64,000 nt of DNA from Enterobacter asburiae. Its GTDB lineage: Bacteria; Pseudomonadota; Gammaproteobacteria; Enterobacterales; Enterobacteriaceae. The position numbers and the translations under genes were made by a program. The notes beneath the pieces are model-generated. The model worked only from the letters and a program-made list of their open reading frames with translations, did not search any database and was not told the origin of the DNA. The stretch is taken from NCBI RefSeq assembly GCF_024599655.1, contig NZ_CP102247.1, forward strand, positions 1,736,001 to 1,800,000, written 5' to 3'. This document shows positions 43,655-53,219 of this stretch, piece after piece. Position 1 is the first letter of the stretch. Each line of letters starts with the position of its first letter.

Positions 43655-44373
43655 TGAATCGCCTCCGTCACAGTAAATTTACCTTCCAGCAGGGCTCGGC
43701 CCACAATCACGCCCTGTACGCCCGTTCCGCGCAGCGCGGCAATATCGTTTAAATCACCAATTCCGCCAGAAGACTGGAAGGCTACCTGCGGATAACGCGC
43801 ACAGACCTCTTCATACAGCGAGACGTTGGAGCCCGCCAGCGTACCGTCGCGAGAGATGTCCGTGCATAACACGTGCTTCAGGCCAACGGGGAGATACATC
43901 TCGACCAGCGCCTCCAGCGTCACGCCGGAGTTTTCCTGCCAGCCGCTGACTGCCACCTGCTTATTACCCTGTTCGTCAATGCGCACGTCCAGAGCCAGCA
44001 CCAGAGCGTCGGCGCCAAAGCGGCGGAACCAGCCTTTTACAATCTCAGGCTCTTTCACGGCGGTTGAACCGACCACCACGCGCGCTACGCCCGCGTCCAG
44101 CAGCGCCGCAACGTCATCTTCCGTACGCACGCCGCCGCCAACCTGTACCGGCACATCAACACCGGCGACCAGATTTTTCAGCAGGGGGATCTGTCGCTTT
44201 GCCGGATCTTTCGCGCCCGTCAAATCCACAAGATGCAGCACCTGCGCACCCTGGGCGGCATAATCCTGCAGACGCGGCAGCGGGTCGTTTCCGTAGTCTC
44301 GCTGCTGGCCATAATCGCCCTGGTGGAGACGAACAACCGTGCCGTCAATTAAATCTAAAGCGGGAATAATCAT
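43636..44373 (-). CDS. hisA: HisA, ProFAR isomerase
   Basis: HisA isomerises ProFAR to PRFAR. The ATG at 44373 gives the usual 245 residues starting MIIPALDLIDG; the frame open to 44496 lies inside hisH. It is a (beta/alpha)8 barrel with catalytic Asp8 (ALDLID) and Asp in CTDISRDGTL. It shares one base with the hisH stop codon. Confidence 0.97.
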   Translation of the reverse strand: MIIPALDLIDGTVVRLHQGDYGQQRDYGNDPLPRLQDYAAQGAQVLHLVDLTGAKDPAKRQIPLLKNLVAGVDVPVQVGGGVRTEDDVAALLDAGVARVVVGSTAVKEPEIVKGWFRRFGADALVLALDVRIDEQGNKQVAVSGWQENSGVTLEALVEMYLPVGLKHVLCTDISRDGTLAGSNVSLYEEVCARYPQVAFQSSGGIGDLNDIAALRGTGVQGVIVGRALLEGKFTVTEAIQCWQNG

Positions 44374-44963
44374 CACATCTCCAGGAAGTTTTTCAGCAGC
44401 TGCGCGCCTGCGGCGCCAGAGCGCTCCGGGTGAAACTGCACGCCGAAGAAATTGTCTTTCTGTACGGCCGCGGTAAACGCCTCGCCGTAGGTGCACTGGG
44501 CGATCGTATTCACGTTCACCGGCATGGCGTAGCTGTGCACGAAGTAAAAATACGCGCCGTCTTCGATGCCGCGAAACAGCCGGTCGCCCGCTTTGGCGTA
44601 AACGCGGTTCCAGCCCATATGCGGCAGAGGCAGGCCGTGGTCGGTCATTTTAGGCACGTCTTCGTCAATAATGCCCAGCAGGTCAACGCCGTTGCTCTCT
44701 TCGCTGCGGCGGCCCAGGATCTGCATACCCAGGCAAATGCCCAGCACCGGCTGGGTACAGGCTTTGATCAGATCGACCAGCTCGCGTTCGCGAATCTGAT
44801 CCATCGCGGCCTGGGCGGTTCCCACGCCCGGTAAAAAGAGTTTGTCGGCACGCAGCACCACGTCCGGGTCACGGCTCACCGCCGGCTCATAGCCGTGGCG
44901 CGCAATTGCCGATTTCACGGAGTTCAGGTTGGCGCATCCGGTATCCAGAATCACCACGTTCAT
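44373..44963 (-). CDS. hisH: HisH, imidazole glycerol phosphate synthase glutaminase subunit
   Basis: HisH is the 196-residue class I glutamine amidotransferase partner of HisF. The nucleophile Cys77 is in GICLGMQIL, and the His/Glu pair is in VQFHPERSG. It lies between hisB and hisA with one-base overlaps. Confidence 0.97.
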   Translation of the reverse strand: MNVVILDTGCANLNSVKSAIARHGYEPAVSRDPDVVLRADKLFLPGVGTAQAAMDQIRERELVDLIKACTQPVLGICLGMQILGRRSEESNGVDLLGIIDEDVPKMTDHGLPLPHMGWNRVYAKAGDRLFRGIEDGAYFYFVHSYAMPVNVNTIAQCTYGEAFTAAVQKDNFFGVQFHPERSGAAGAQLLKNFLEM

Positions 44964-46030
44964 TACAGCACTCCTTTCGACGAGGGCAGGGCGTCGCCTT
45001 CCACGCGAATCGCCTGGCGAAGGGTACGGCCAAAGGCTTTGAAGAGACTCTCCACGCGGTGGTGGTCGTTCTTGCCTTTGGTCTTCAGGTGCAGCGTCAG
45101 GCCCATGGTGTAGGAGAATGAGCGGAAGAAGTGCTCCACCATTTCGGTGCTCAGATCGCCCACGCGCTGATAGGTGAAGTCGGCTTTATATTCCAGGTGC
45201 GGACGACCGGAGATATCCATCGCGCAGCGCGCCAGACACTCGTCCATTGGCAGAACGAAGCCAAAACGGTTAATGCCGCGCTTATCGCCGAGCGCCAGCT
45301 TCAGGGCTTCGCCCAGCGCCAGGCCGGTATCTTCCACGGTGTGGTGATCGTCGATATAAAGGTCGCCTTTTACCGCGATCTCCATGCGGAAGCCACCGTG
45401 GGTGGCAATCTGGTCCAGCATATGGTCGAAGAAACCGACGCCGGTGTGGATCTTGCTGCCGCCTTCACGGTCCAGCCAGACCTTCACATCAATCTGCGTC
45501 TCTTTGGTGTTGCGCTCAACGTGGGAATAGCGGTCGCGCTTTGTCAGCTGCTCGCCAATCTTCGCCCAGTTAAGGTTGTTGCGGTCGTAGCGCAGCCCCG
45601 CGATGCCCATGTTTTCCGCCAGCGTGATATCGGTGATACGATCGCCGATGACATAGCTGTTGGTTTTATCCAGCGCATCTTCAGCCAGGTAGCGCTCTAC
45701 CAGCTTCACCTTTGGCTTACGGCAGTCACACTCGTCGGCTGGCATGTGCGGGCAAATTAGCACGTCATCAAATACCACGCCCTGAGAGCTCAGCACCTGC
45801 ATCATCAGATTATGCGGGCCGTCAAAATCCGCCTGCGGGAAGCTGTCGGTACCCAGACCGTCCTGGTTGGTGATCATCACCAGCTTAAAGCCTGCTTTTT
45901 GCAGATTAAGCAGCACCGGGATCACGTCCGGTTCAAAAGCCAGCTTGTCGAATCGATCGACCTGAAAATCGGCTGGTGGCTCCGAAATAAGGGTGCCGTC
46001 ACGATCGATGAAAAGGATCTTCTGGGTCAT
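44963..46030 (-). CDS. hisB: HisB, histidinol phosphatase / imidazoleglycerol-phosphate dehydratase
   Basis: HisB is a 355-residue fusion typical of gammaproteobacteria. The N-terminal HAD phosphatase domain has Asp9 and Asp11 in FIDRDGTL and a zinc-binding Cys cluster (CPHMPADECDC). The C-terminal dehydratase domain has the metal-binding DDHHTVEDTG and a second HH motif (KNDHHRVES). It overlaps hisC by four bases. Confidence 0.97.
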   Translation of the reverse strand: MTQKILFIDRDGTLISEPPADFQVDRFDKLAFEPDVIPVLLNLQKAGFKLVMITNQDGLGTDSFPQADFDGPHNLMMQVLSSQGVVFDDVLICPHMPADECDCRKPKVKLVERYLAEDALDKTNSYVIGDRITDITLAENMGIAGLRYDRNNLNWAKIGEQLTKRDRYSHVERNTKETQIDVKVWLDREGGSKIHTGVGFFDHMLDQIATHGGFRMEIAVKGDLYIDDHHTVEDTGLALGEALKLALGDKRGINRFGFVLPMDECLARCAMDISGRPHLEYKADFTYQRVGDLSTEMVEHFFRSFSYTMGLTLHLKTKGKNDHHRVESLFKAFGRTLRQAIRVEGDALPSSKGVL

Positions 46031-47088
46031 ACTTTCTCCGCTTTCAGGGCGTCAATCACGCGCTGGCTCTCTGCACGGGTGCCTACGGTAATGCGCAGGC
46101 ATCCGCTCAGAGAAGGTTGTTTATTCTGGTCTCGTAAGATAATGCCCTGATCCCACAAAGATTTAAATACGGCGCTGGAGGCGGTGAAGCGTACCAGGAT
46201 GTAGTTGGTTTCCGAGTCGAACACCTGCTCCACGCAGGGAATATCCTTCAGGGCGGTCACCAGATACTGACGTTCCTCCAGGATTTGCGCCACGCGCTCG
46301 CGCATCGCGTTGATTCCCTGAGGCGTCAACGCCTGTGCTGCAATATCGGCAACCGGCGTCGAGAGCGGGTACGGGGCGATCACTTTCAGCAGCAGGTCTA
46401 TGACTTCTTTATTCGCCAGGGTGAATCCGCAGCGCAAACCCGCAAGGGCAAAGGCTTTCGACAGCGTACGCAGTACCACCAGGTGCGGGTACTCCTCCAG
46501 CCAGCCTGCAAGCGTTGCCTGCGGGCAGAACTCGATGTAGGCTTCGTCGGCCACCACCAGGGCTTTACCGCGCGTCATCTCCAGCAGGGTGCGGATATCC
46601 TGCGGGTTGATAATCTGTCCGGTCGGGTTGTTCGGGCTACAGACAAAGACGACTTTTACGCCATCAAGATTGTCTGCAATGCCCTGCAGATCCAACTGCC
46701 AGTTCTCCAGCGCCTGCACGTTGCGGCACGCCACGCCGAAGGTTTCCGCGCTGACGCTGTACATGCCGTAGGTAGGCTGGCAGTACATCACCGCGTCTTT
46801 GCCCGGCTCGCAGAAGGCGCGGATCAGCAGTTCAATACCCTCATCCGCACCGCGGCTGACCAGTACCTGCTCCGGCTTCACGCCCGCGTACTGCGCGTAG
46901 TTTTCAATAACGGCCTTTGGCTGACACTCCGGATAGCGGTTCAGCGTTTGCTGGGACAGCTCAAACTGCACCGCCGTTGGAAATTCGTTGGCGTTCAGCC
47001 AGACATCCCCTTTGCCGCCGAGACGACGCGCGGACTGGTAAGGCGTCAGGCGACGGACATTTTCGCGGGCTAATTCTTCAATGTTCAT
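46027..47088 (-). CDS. hisC: HisC, histidinol-phosphate aminotransferase
   Basis: HisC is a 353-residue class I/II PLP aminotransferase making histidinol phosphate from imidazole acetol phosphate. The PLP lysine is in TLSKAFALAGLRCG, and SPNNPTGQ is conserved. It overlaps hisD and hisB by four bases each. Confidence 0.97.
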   Translation of the reverse strand: MNIEELARENVRRLTPYQSARRLGGKGDVWLNANEFPTAVQFELSQQTLNRYPECQPKAVIENYAQYAGVKPEQVLVSRGADEGIELLIRAFCEPGKDAVMYCQPTYGMYSVSAETFGVACRNVQALENWQLDLQGIADNLDGVKVVFVCSPNNPTGQIINPQDIRTLLEMTRGKALVVADEAYIEFCPQATLAGWLEEYPHLVVLRTLSKAFALAGLRCGFTLANKEVIDLLLKVIAPYPLSTPVADIAAQALTPQGINAMRERVAQILEERQYLVTALKDIPCVEQVFDSETNYILVRFTASSAVFKSLWDQGIILRDQNKQPSLSGCLRITVGTRAESQRVIDALKAEKV

Positions 47089-48389
47089 GCTTGCTCCTTC
47101 AGGGCTGCAACGCGCAGCGTAACGGCATTTTTGTGGGCGGTCAGCCGCTCGGCGGCAGCGAGGGTTTCAATAGTCGAAGCCAGTGACGCAAACCCTTCGC
47201 GGGAGAGTTCCTGCACGGTCATGCGTTTCTGGAAATCCGCCAGGCCCAGGCTGGAACAGGTTGAGGTGTAGCCATACGTTGGCAGCACGTGGTTGGTGCC
47301 GGAGGCGTAATCCCCCGCGGACTCCGGGGACCAGTCGCCGAGGAACACCGAGCCCGCGCTGGTAATGCTATCGACCAGATCGCGCGCGCTGCGGGTCTGA
47401 ATAATCAGGTGCTCCGGACCGTACTGGTTGGAGATGGCAATGCACTGGTCCAGATCGCGCGCCACAATCAGGCGGCTGGCCGCGAGCGCCTGGCGCGCCG
47501 TGTCGGCGCGGGGCAGGTCGGCAAGCTGACGCTCAACGGCTTCGCCTACGCGTTTCGCCATATCGGCATCCGGCGTCAGCAGGATGACCTGCGAGTCCGG
47601 GCCGTGTTCCGCCTGAGAAAGCAGGTCGGAGGCAACGAAGTCTGGCGTTGCGCCGCTGTCGGCAATCACCAGTACTTCAGACGGGCCGGCAGGCATATCG
47701 ATGGCCGCGCCGTCCAGACGCTGGCTGACCTGACGCTTGGCTTCGGTCACGTACGCATTGCCTGGGCCAAAGATTTTGTCGACCTTCGGAATGGATTCCG
47801 TCCCGAACGCCAGGGCTGAAATCGCCTGCGCGCCGCCCACTTTATATACCGCCTGCACGCCGCACAGCTTCGCCGCATAAAGGATCTCGTCGGCAATTGG
47901 TGGCGGTGAGCAAAGCACCACTTTCTGACACCCGGCAATGCGTGCGGGAGTCGCCAGCATCAGCACGGTGGAGAAAAGCGGGGCAGAGCCGCCAGGAATA
48001 TAGAGGCCGACGGAGGCAACCGGGCGCGTGACCTGCTGGCAACGCACGCCGGGCAGGGTTTCGACATCGACGCTCTGCAGCTTTTGCGCGGTGTGGAAGG
48101 TATCAATGTTTTTCACCGCGACGGCCATCGCCTGTTTGATGTCGTCACCCAGACGGTTGCTGGCGTCAATGATTTCCTGCTCGGTTACCCGTAATGCGCC
48201 GACTTCCGTCTTATCAAATTTTGCACTGTATTCACGCAGCGCGTCATCGCCGCGGGCTTTGACGTTGTCCAGGATCTCCGCCACGGTGCGTGAGATGCTT
48301 TCTGAGGCGGAAATCGCCGGGCGCATCAGCAGCTCGCGCTGCTGTGCATCGCTACAGGTATTCCAGTCGATGATTGTGTTAAAGCTCAT
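47085..48389 (-). CDS. hisD: HisD, histidinol dehydrogenase
   Basis: HisD is a 434-residue zinc enzyme that oxidises histidinol to histidine in two NAD-dependent steps. Conserved GPGNAYVTEAKRQV and DMPAGPSEVLVIAD segments and the catalytic His pair near YGPEHL are visible. It starts five bases after the hisG stop codon. Confidence 0.97.
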   Translation of the reverse strand: MSFNTIIDWNTCSDAQQRELLMRPAISASESISRTVAEILDNVKARGDDALREYSAKFDKTEVGALRVTEQEIIDASNRLGDDIKQAMAVAVKNIDTFHTAQKLQSVDVETLPGVRCQQVTRPVASVGLYIPGGSAPLFSTVLMLATPARIAGCQKVVLCSPPPIADEILYAAKLCGVQAVYKVGGAQAISALAFGTESIPKVDKIFGPGNAYVTEAKRQVSQRLDGAAIDMPAGPSEVLVIADSGATPDFVASDLLSQAEHGPDSQVILLTPDADMAKRVGEAVERQLADLPRADTARQALAASRLIVARDLDQCIAISNQYGPEHLIIQTRSARDLVDSITSAGSVFLGDWSPESAGDYASGTNHVLPTYGYTSTCSSLGLADFQKRMTVQELSREGFASLASTIETLAAAERLTAHKNAVTLRVAALKEQA

Positions 48390-48394
48390 GGCGA

Positions 48395-49294
48395 TTACTC
48401 CATCATCTTCTCAATAGGCAGCACCAGGATGGAGCTTGCACCCAGCGCCTTCAGTTTTTCCATGGTTTCCCAGAACAGGGTTTCGCTGCTCACCATGTGC
48501 ATCGCCACGCGCTGCTGATCGCCCGCCAGCGGCAGGATGGTTGGGCGCTCAGCGCCCGGCAGCAGGGCAATCACTTCATCCAGACGCTCGGTTGGGGCGT
48601 GCATCATGATGTATTTGGACTCACGCGCCTGAATCACGCCCTGAATACGGGTCAGCAGCTTGTCGATCAGCTGCTGCTTGGCATCGGCCATGTCGCCGTC
48701 ACGCTGAATCAGGCACGCTTTAGAGCGATAGATGACTTCAACTTCGCGCAGACCGTTCGCTTCCAGCGTCGCGCCGGTAGAGACGAGGTCACAGATGGCG
48801 TCCGCCAGACCCGCACGCGGTGCCACTTCAACGGAGCCGTTCAGCAGGCAGGATTTAAACTGCACGCCTTTCTGGTCGAGATAACGCTTTAACAGGTGAG
48901 GATAAGAGGTGGCGATACGTTTGCCGTTCAGCGCGGCCGGGCCGTCCCACGCTTCATCAACCGGCGTTGCCAGCGACAGGCGGCAGCCGCCGAAGTCCAG
49001 ACGACGCAGGGTGAAGTAACGCGGATCTTCGCCCTGCGCGCGGCGGGTCAGCAGCTCTTCTTCCAGCACGTTTTCACCGATGATGCCGAGGTCAACGACG
49101 CCGTCCATAACCAGACCGGGAATATCGTCATCACGCACGCGCAGAATGTCGATGGGCATGTTTTCAGCCAGAGCAATCAGGCGCTGGGTGTGCAGGTTAA
49201 TTTTAATCCCGCAGCGGGCCAGCAGTTCGCGTGAGTCGTCGCTCAAACGGCCTGATTTTTGAATAGCTATGCGTAAGCGTGAGTTATCTAACAT
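48395..49294 (-). CDS. hisG: HisG, ATP phosphoribosyltransferase
   Basis: HisG starts histidine synthesis by joining ATP and PRPP and is feedback-inhibited by histidine. This is the long, 299-residue form with its C-terminal regulatory domain. The N-terminus MLDNSRLRIAIQKSGRLS and the PRPP-binding DLVSTGATLEANGL are seen. It is the first structural gene after the attenuator. Confidence 0.97.
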   Translation of the reverse strand: MLDNSRLRIAIQKSGRLSDDSRELLARCGIKINLHTQRLIALAENMPIDILRVRDDDIPGLVMDGVVDLGIIGENVLEEELLTRRAQGEDPRYFTLRRLDFGGCRLSLATPVDEAWDGPAALNGKRIATSYPHLLKRYLDQKGVQFKSCLLNGSVEVAPRAGLADAICDLVSTGATLEANGLREVEVIYRSKACLIQRDGDMADAKQQLIDKLLTRIQGVIQARESKYIMMHAPTERLDEVIALLPGAERPTILPLAGDQQRVAMHMVSSETLFWETMEKLKALGASSILVLPIEKMME

Positions 49295-49339
49295 TCTTTA
49301 TTCCTCGTTAACCTGTTTTAACCTGTCTGAATTCGGTCC

Positions 49340-49375
49340 AAAAAAAAGCCCCCGGAAGAAGATCTTCCGGGGGCT
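49340..49375 (-). terminator. his operon attenuator terminator
   Basis: On the - strand, AGCCCCCGGAAGA pairs with TCTTCCGGGGGCT (49347-49375), followed by an uninterrupted T run (complement of the A run at 49340-49347). It lies between hisL and hisG and stops transcription when histidyl-tRNA is plentiful. Confidence 0.95.
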
Positions 49376-49438
49376 TTCTCATGCGTTCATGCACCACTGG
49401 AAGATCCAAACGTCTTCCAGCACACATCGCCTGAAAGA

Positions 49439-49489
49439 CTAGTCAGGATGATGGTGATGATGGTGGTGTTTAAATTGAACGCGTGTCAT
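49439..49489 (-). CDS. hisL: his operon leader peptide
   Basis: This 16-codon ORF encodes MTRVQFKHHHHHHHPD. Seven consecutive His codons sense the charge of tRNA-His: ribosome stalling here prevents the downstream attenuator hairpin from forming. The peptide is identical to my recollection of the E. coli and Salmonella HisL. It lies 144 bp upstream of hisG. Confidence 0.97.
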   Translation of the reverse strand: MTRVQFKHHHHHHHPD

Positions 49490-49528
49490 ATAAATTCTCG
49501 ATGAATGCTTATTCATTTGATGTCTTTT

Positions 49529-49558
49529 AACCTAAACCAGTTGTACGACATATTGCAA
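49529..49558 (-). promoter_or_regulatory. his operon promoter
   Basis: On the - strand, -35 TTGCAA (49553-49558) and -10 TAGGTT (49529-49534) are separated by 18 bases. The -10 and the following TAAAAGACATC agree with the Salmonella his primary promoter, which has a GC-rich discriminator and responds to ppGpp. The start of hisL is about 40 bases downstream. Confidence 0.8.
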
Positions 49559-49664
49559 GGGCTTTTTTTGATCATTAATTCATTTCATATTGATGCTATG
49601 AATTGTGTGTTCTGCCAGGCTGGCGTAGCCTTATAAAAGACGAGTGAGAGTCAGGAGAATTCGC

Positions 49665-50489
49665 ATGAAAAAGGTCGCGATTGTCGGTTTAGGATGGCTG
49701 GGAATGCCGCTGGCGATGTCATTAGCCACGAAAGGCTGGCAGGTGACCGGGAGCAAAACCACGGCGGATGGGGTAGAGGCAGCTCGCATGTGCGGTATTG
49801 ATGGCGTTGAACTGCGTCTTGAACCGGAGCTGGTGTGTGATGCTGACGATCTGGACACGCTGATGAACGTCGATGCGCTGGTGATCACGTTACCCGCGCG
49901 GCGCAGCGGGCCGGGCGAGTCGTTTTATCTGCAGGCGATGCAGGAGATTGTCGACAGCGCGCTGGCGCACCATGTTCCGCGCATCATTTTTACCAGCTCA
50001 ACGTCGGTCTATGGCGAAGTTGAGGGCGTGGTGAAAGAAAGTTCCGAGCGCCGTCCCGTGACGGCGAGCGGTCAGGTTCTGAAAGAGCTGGAAGACTGGC
50101 TGCATCATCTTCCCGGCACGCAGGTCGATATCGTACGTCTGGCGGGGCTGGTGGGCCCTGGTCGCCATCCGGGACGCTTTTTTGCCGGGAAATCCGCGCC
50201 AGACGGCCAGCATGTCGTCAATCTTGTACATCTTGACGATGTTGTTGGCGCAATTGAGCTACTCCTACAGGCTCCGAAAGGTGGACACATCTATAATATA
50301 TGTGCACCGTCTCATCCGGCGCGCAGCACGTTTTACCCGCTGATGGCACGTCAGCTGGGCCTGGCGGCGCCGGTTTTCGGTGAGGCAAAGGATGACAGTA
50401 AAGGCAAAATTGTTGATGGCAATCGCATTTGTCATGAGCTGGGGTTTGAGTATCAGTATCCCGATCCGCTGTTGATGCCCATGGAATAA
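49665..50489 (+). CDS. yeeZ: YeeZ, NAD(P)-binding SDR-family protein
   Basis: YeeZ is a conserved short-chain dehydrogenase/reductase-like protein of unproven function next to the his operon. The ATG at 49665, with CAGGAG upstream, gives 274 residues starting MKKVAIVGLGWLGMPLA, the E. coli length. The Rossmann GLGWLG motif is clear, with an SSTSVYG stretch but no standard YxxxK. It is divergent from hisL. Confidence 0.93.
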   Translation: MKKVAIVGLGWLGMPLAMSLATKGWQVTGSKTTADGVEAARMCGIDGVELRLEPELVCDADDLDTLMNVDALVITLPARRSGPGESFYLQAMQEIVDSALAHHVPRIIFTSSTSVYGEVEGVVKESSERRPVTASGQVLKELEDWLHHLPGTQVDIVRLAGLVGPGRHPGRFFAGKSAPDGQHVVNLVHLDDVVGAIELLLQAPKGGHIYNICAPSHPARSTFYPLMARQLGLAAPVFGEAKDDSKGKIVDGNRICHELGFEYQYPDPLLMPME

Positions 50490-50531
50490 GTCCCGCAGCG
50501 GAGACGATCGCACACCAGAAGGGGGGCGAGC

Positions 50532-51461
50532 ATGAAACCGCTGCTGGATGTTCTTATTATTCTGGATGCACTGGAAAAAGAGGGGAGCTTTGCCGCTGCG
50601 TCGGCAAAGCTCTACAAAACCCCATCTGCGTTGAGCTATACCGTTCAAAAACTGGAAAGCGATCTTAATATCCAGATCCTCGATCGCTCCGGGCACCGCG
50701 CTCGTTTTACCCGTACCGGTCAGATGCTGCTGGAAAAAGGCCGCGAAGTCCTTCATACCGTCCGTGAACTCGAAAAACAGGCCGTTAAACTCCATCAGGG
50801 GTGGGAAAACGAGCTGGTTATTGGCGTGGATGATACCTTTCCGTTTTCTCTCCTGACGCCGCTGATTGAAGCCTTTTATCAACACCACAGCGTCACCCGG
50901 CTTATCTTTATCAACGGCGTGCTGGGGGGCTCCTGGGATGCCTTAACGCAGGGCAGGGCGGATATTTTTGTCGGTGCACTCCATGAGCCTCCCCAGCTGA
51001 GTGATTTTGGTTTTGCCCGGCTGGGCGTGCTCGAGCAGGTGTTTGCCGTCGCGCCCCATCATCCCCTGGCTCAGGAACCCGAGCCCATTAACCGTCGCGT
51101 GATTAAAGGCTACCGCGCCATCGTGGTCGGGGACAGCTCGCGCCCGGAATGTTCGGTCTCCTCGCAGCTGCTCGATGAGCAGGAGGCCATTACCGTTTTC
51201 GACTATAAAACCAAGCTGGAACTGCAAATAAGCGGCCTGGGCTGCGGCTATTTACCCCGCTATCTGGCGCAGCGGTTTATTGACAGCGGTGCGCTTGTTG
51301 AAAAACAGGTACTTGCTCAAAGCAGTAATGACTCGGTGTGGGTAGGCTGGAATGAACAAACTGCCGGGCTGGCCAGCGCCTGGTGGCGGGACGAGATTTT
51401 AGCAAATAGTGCTATCGCCGCCGTTTACTCTCAGCCCGGCGTCCAGAAATCAGCCAGTTAG
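50532..51461 (+). CDS. yeeY: YeeY, LysR-family transcriptional regulator
   Basis: YeeY is a 309-residue LysR-type regulator with an N-terminal winged helix (FAAASAKLYKTPSALSYTVQKLE) and a C-terminal effector-binding domain. Targets are not established, though plaP is next to it. Length and sequence fit E. coli YeeY. It is preceded by a GGGGGCG-like ribosome binding site, 42 bases after yeeZ. Confidence 0.92.
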   Translation: MKPLLDVLIILDALEKEGSFAAASAKLYKTPSALSYTVQKLESDLNIQILDRSGHRARFTRTGQMLLEKGREVLHTVRELEKQAVKLHQGWENELVIGVDDTFPFSLLTPLIEAFYQHHSVTRLIFINGVLGGSWDALTQGRADIFVGALHEPPQLSDFGFARLGVLEQVFAVAPHHPLAQEPEPINRRVIKGYRAIVVGDSSRPECSVSSQLLDEQEAITVFDYKTKLELQISGLGCGYLPRYLAQRFIDSGALVEKQVLAQSSNDSVWVGWNEQTAGLASAWWRDEILANSAIAAVYSQPGVQKSAS

Positions 51462-51732
51462 CAAAAAGAAAATTGTCCCGTGCTTTGCAAAGTATTGCCT
51501 TTTGTATCCGATGTGGGGCAAAATGCCGCCGCTGCAACCAAATGAATAATCGACGATATAAAAGGCGTCGGTTATTTTTTTTTGCATGTACGAAACGAAA
51601 CTAAAAACCAAGAGGCCGGGCTTCGTACCGGATAGATATTTACTAAAATCCGACAGTTGTTGTCGCTGAGGAAGAAAGAAATGGGGCAATTTTTCGCTTA
51701 CGTGGCGGTTATCACCGTAAAGGAGAATAACT

Positions 51733-53091
51733 ATGTCGCATAACGCAACTCCAAACACCTCTCGCGTGGAATTACGTAAAACGCTTACGTTGATTCCGGT
51801 TGTTATGATGGGCCTCGCCTATATGCAACCGATGACGCTGTTCGATACATTCGGTATCGTATCGGGCCTCACAGACGGTCACGTGGCAACGGCTTACGCC
51901 TTTGCGCTGGTCGCTATTCTCTTTACTGCGCTGAGCTACGGTAAACTGGTTCGCCGTTTCCCGTCTGCAGGCTCTGCCTACACCTATGCCCAAAAATCCA
52001 TCAGCCCGGCGGTTGGCTTTATGGTGGGCTGGTCATCTCTGCTGGACTACCTGTTCATGCCGATGATCAACATTCTGCTGGCAAAAATTTACTTCGAAGC
52101 GCTGGTGCCTTCTGTTCCATCGTGGATCTTCGTTGTCGCGCTGGTGGCCTTTATGACCATCTCTAACCTGCGCAGCATCAAGACCGTGGCGAACTTCAAT
52201 ACCCTGATTGTTATTCTGCAGATGGGCATTGTGGCGGTTATCGTTGGCCTGATCATCTACGGTGTTTCTCACGGTGAAGGTGCAGGTACGCTGACCAGCA
52301 CGCGTCCATTCTGGTCTGAAGGTGCGCACGTTGTGCCGATGATTACCGGTGCGACGATTCTGTGCTTCTCGTTCCTGGGCTTTGACGGTATCTCTTCTCT
52401 GTCCGAAGAGACCAAAGATGCTGAGCGCGTGATCCCGAAAGCGATTTTCCTGACAGCGCTGATTGGCGGCCTGATCTTTATCGGCGCTTCCTACTTCCTG
52501 CAGCTGTACTTCCCGGACATCTCTCGCTTTAAAGATCCGGATGCGTCACAGCCTGAAATCATGCTGTATGTTGCGGGTAAAACCTTCCAGTGGGGCGTGC
52601 TGATCTTCTCCAGCGTGACCGTACTGGCGTCCGGCATGGCGGCACACGCAGGCGTTTCTCGTCTGATGTACGTGATGGGCCGTGACGGCGTATTCCCGAC
52701 CCGTTTCTTCGGCTACGTTCATCCGAAATGGCGTACTCCGGCGTGGAACGTGCTGCTGGTTGGCGCTATTGCCCTGCTGGCGATTAAATTCGACCTGGTG
52801 ACGGCGACCGCGCTGATTAACTTCGGTGCGCTGGTGGCGTTTACCTTCGTTAACCTCTCCGTGATCTCCCAGTTCTGGATCCGTGAGAAGCGCAACAAAA
52901 CGCTGAAAGACCACTTCAACTATCTGGTGCTGCCAGTGTGTGGTGCCCTGACCGTGGGCGCGCTGTGGATTAACCTGGAAGAGAGCTCTATGGTTCTGGG
53001 TCTGATCTGGGGTGCTATCGGTTTGGTTTACCTGGCTTGCGTCACGAAGAGCTTCCGTAACCCGGTTCCTCAGTACGAAGACGTTGCATAA
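51733..53091 (+). CDS. plaP: PlaP, putrescine importer
   Basis: PlaP is a low-affinity, proton-driven putrescine importer of the APC superfamily, linked in E. coli to surface motility. The 452-residue protein has about 12 membrane segments and FLGFDGISSLSEETKDAERVIPKA, the conserved APC cytoplasmic motif. AAAGGAG precedes the ATG. The 271-bp gap upstream (51462-51732) contains no gene and presumably its promoter. Confidence 0.94.
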   Translation: MSHNATPNTSRVELRKTLTLIPVVMMGLAYMQPMTLFDTFGIVSGLTDGHVATAYAFALVAILFTALSYGKLVRRFPSAGSAYTYAQKSISPAVGFMVGWSSLLDYLFMPMINILLAKIYFEALVPSVPSWIFVVALVAFMTISNLRSIKTVANFNTLIVILQMGIVAVIVGLIIYGVSHGEGAGTLTSTRPFWSEGAHVVPMITGATILCFSFLGFDGISSLSEETKDAERVIPKAIFLTALIGGLIFIGASYFLQLYFPDISRFKDPDASQPEIMLYVAGKTFQWGVLIFSSVTVLASGMAAHAGVSRLMYVMGRDGVFPTRFFGYVHPKWRTPAWNVLLVGAIALLAIKFDLVTATALINFGALVAFTFVNLSVISQFWIREKRNKTLKDHFNYLVLPVCGALTVGALWINLEESSMVLGLIWGAIGLVYLACVTKSFRNPVPQYEDVA

Positions 53092-53097
53092 TGACTC

Positions 53098-53174
53098 GTC
53101 GGGTGGCGCTAGCGCTTACCCGGCCTACAAAAAAAACACACCCGTATGCCCGCGTAAGCGCAGCGCCACCGGGC
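53098..53174. repeat. Paired REP elements (BIME) after plaP
   Basis: Two inverted REP units, 53098-53127 (GTCGGGTGGCGCTAGCGCTT...) and 53148-53174 (GCCCGCGTAAGCGCAGCGCC...), lie between plaP and the shared terminator. Confidence 0.8.
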
Positions 53175-53209
53175 AAAAAAACCGGAGACTATTGTCTCCG
53201 GTTTTTTTA
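53175..53209. terminator. Bidirectional terminator between plaP and sbcB
   Basis: An A run, ACCGGAGAC, a TATT-like loop, GTCTCCGGT and a T run form a symmetrical hairpin usable from both converging genes. Confidence 0.92.
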
Positions 53210-53219
53210 TCTGGGAATT

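Noticed and set aside
44374..44496. Extended N-terminus for HisA
   Set aside because: The extra 41 residues lie inside hisH and are not found in HisA family members; the ATG at 44373 fits.
49439..49489. Run of ATG/GTG triplets on + strand as a tandem repeat
   Set aside because: This is the reverse strand of the seven His codons of hisL.
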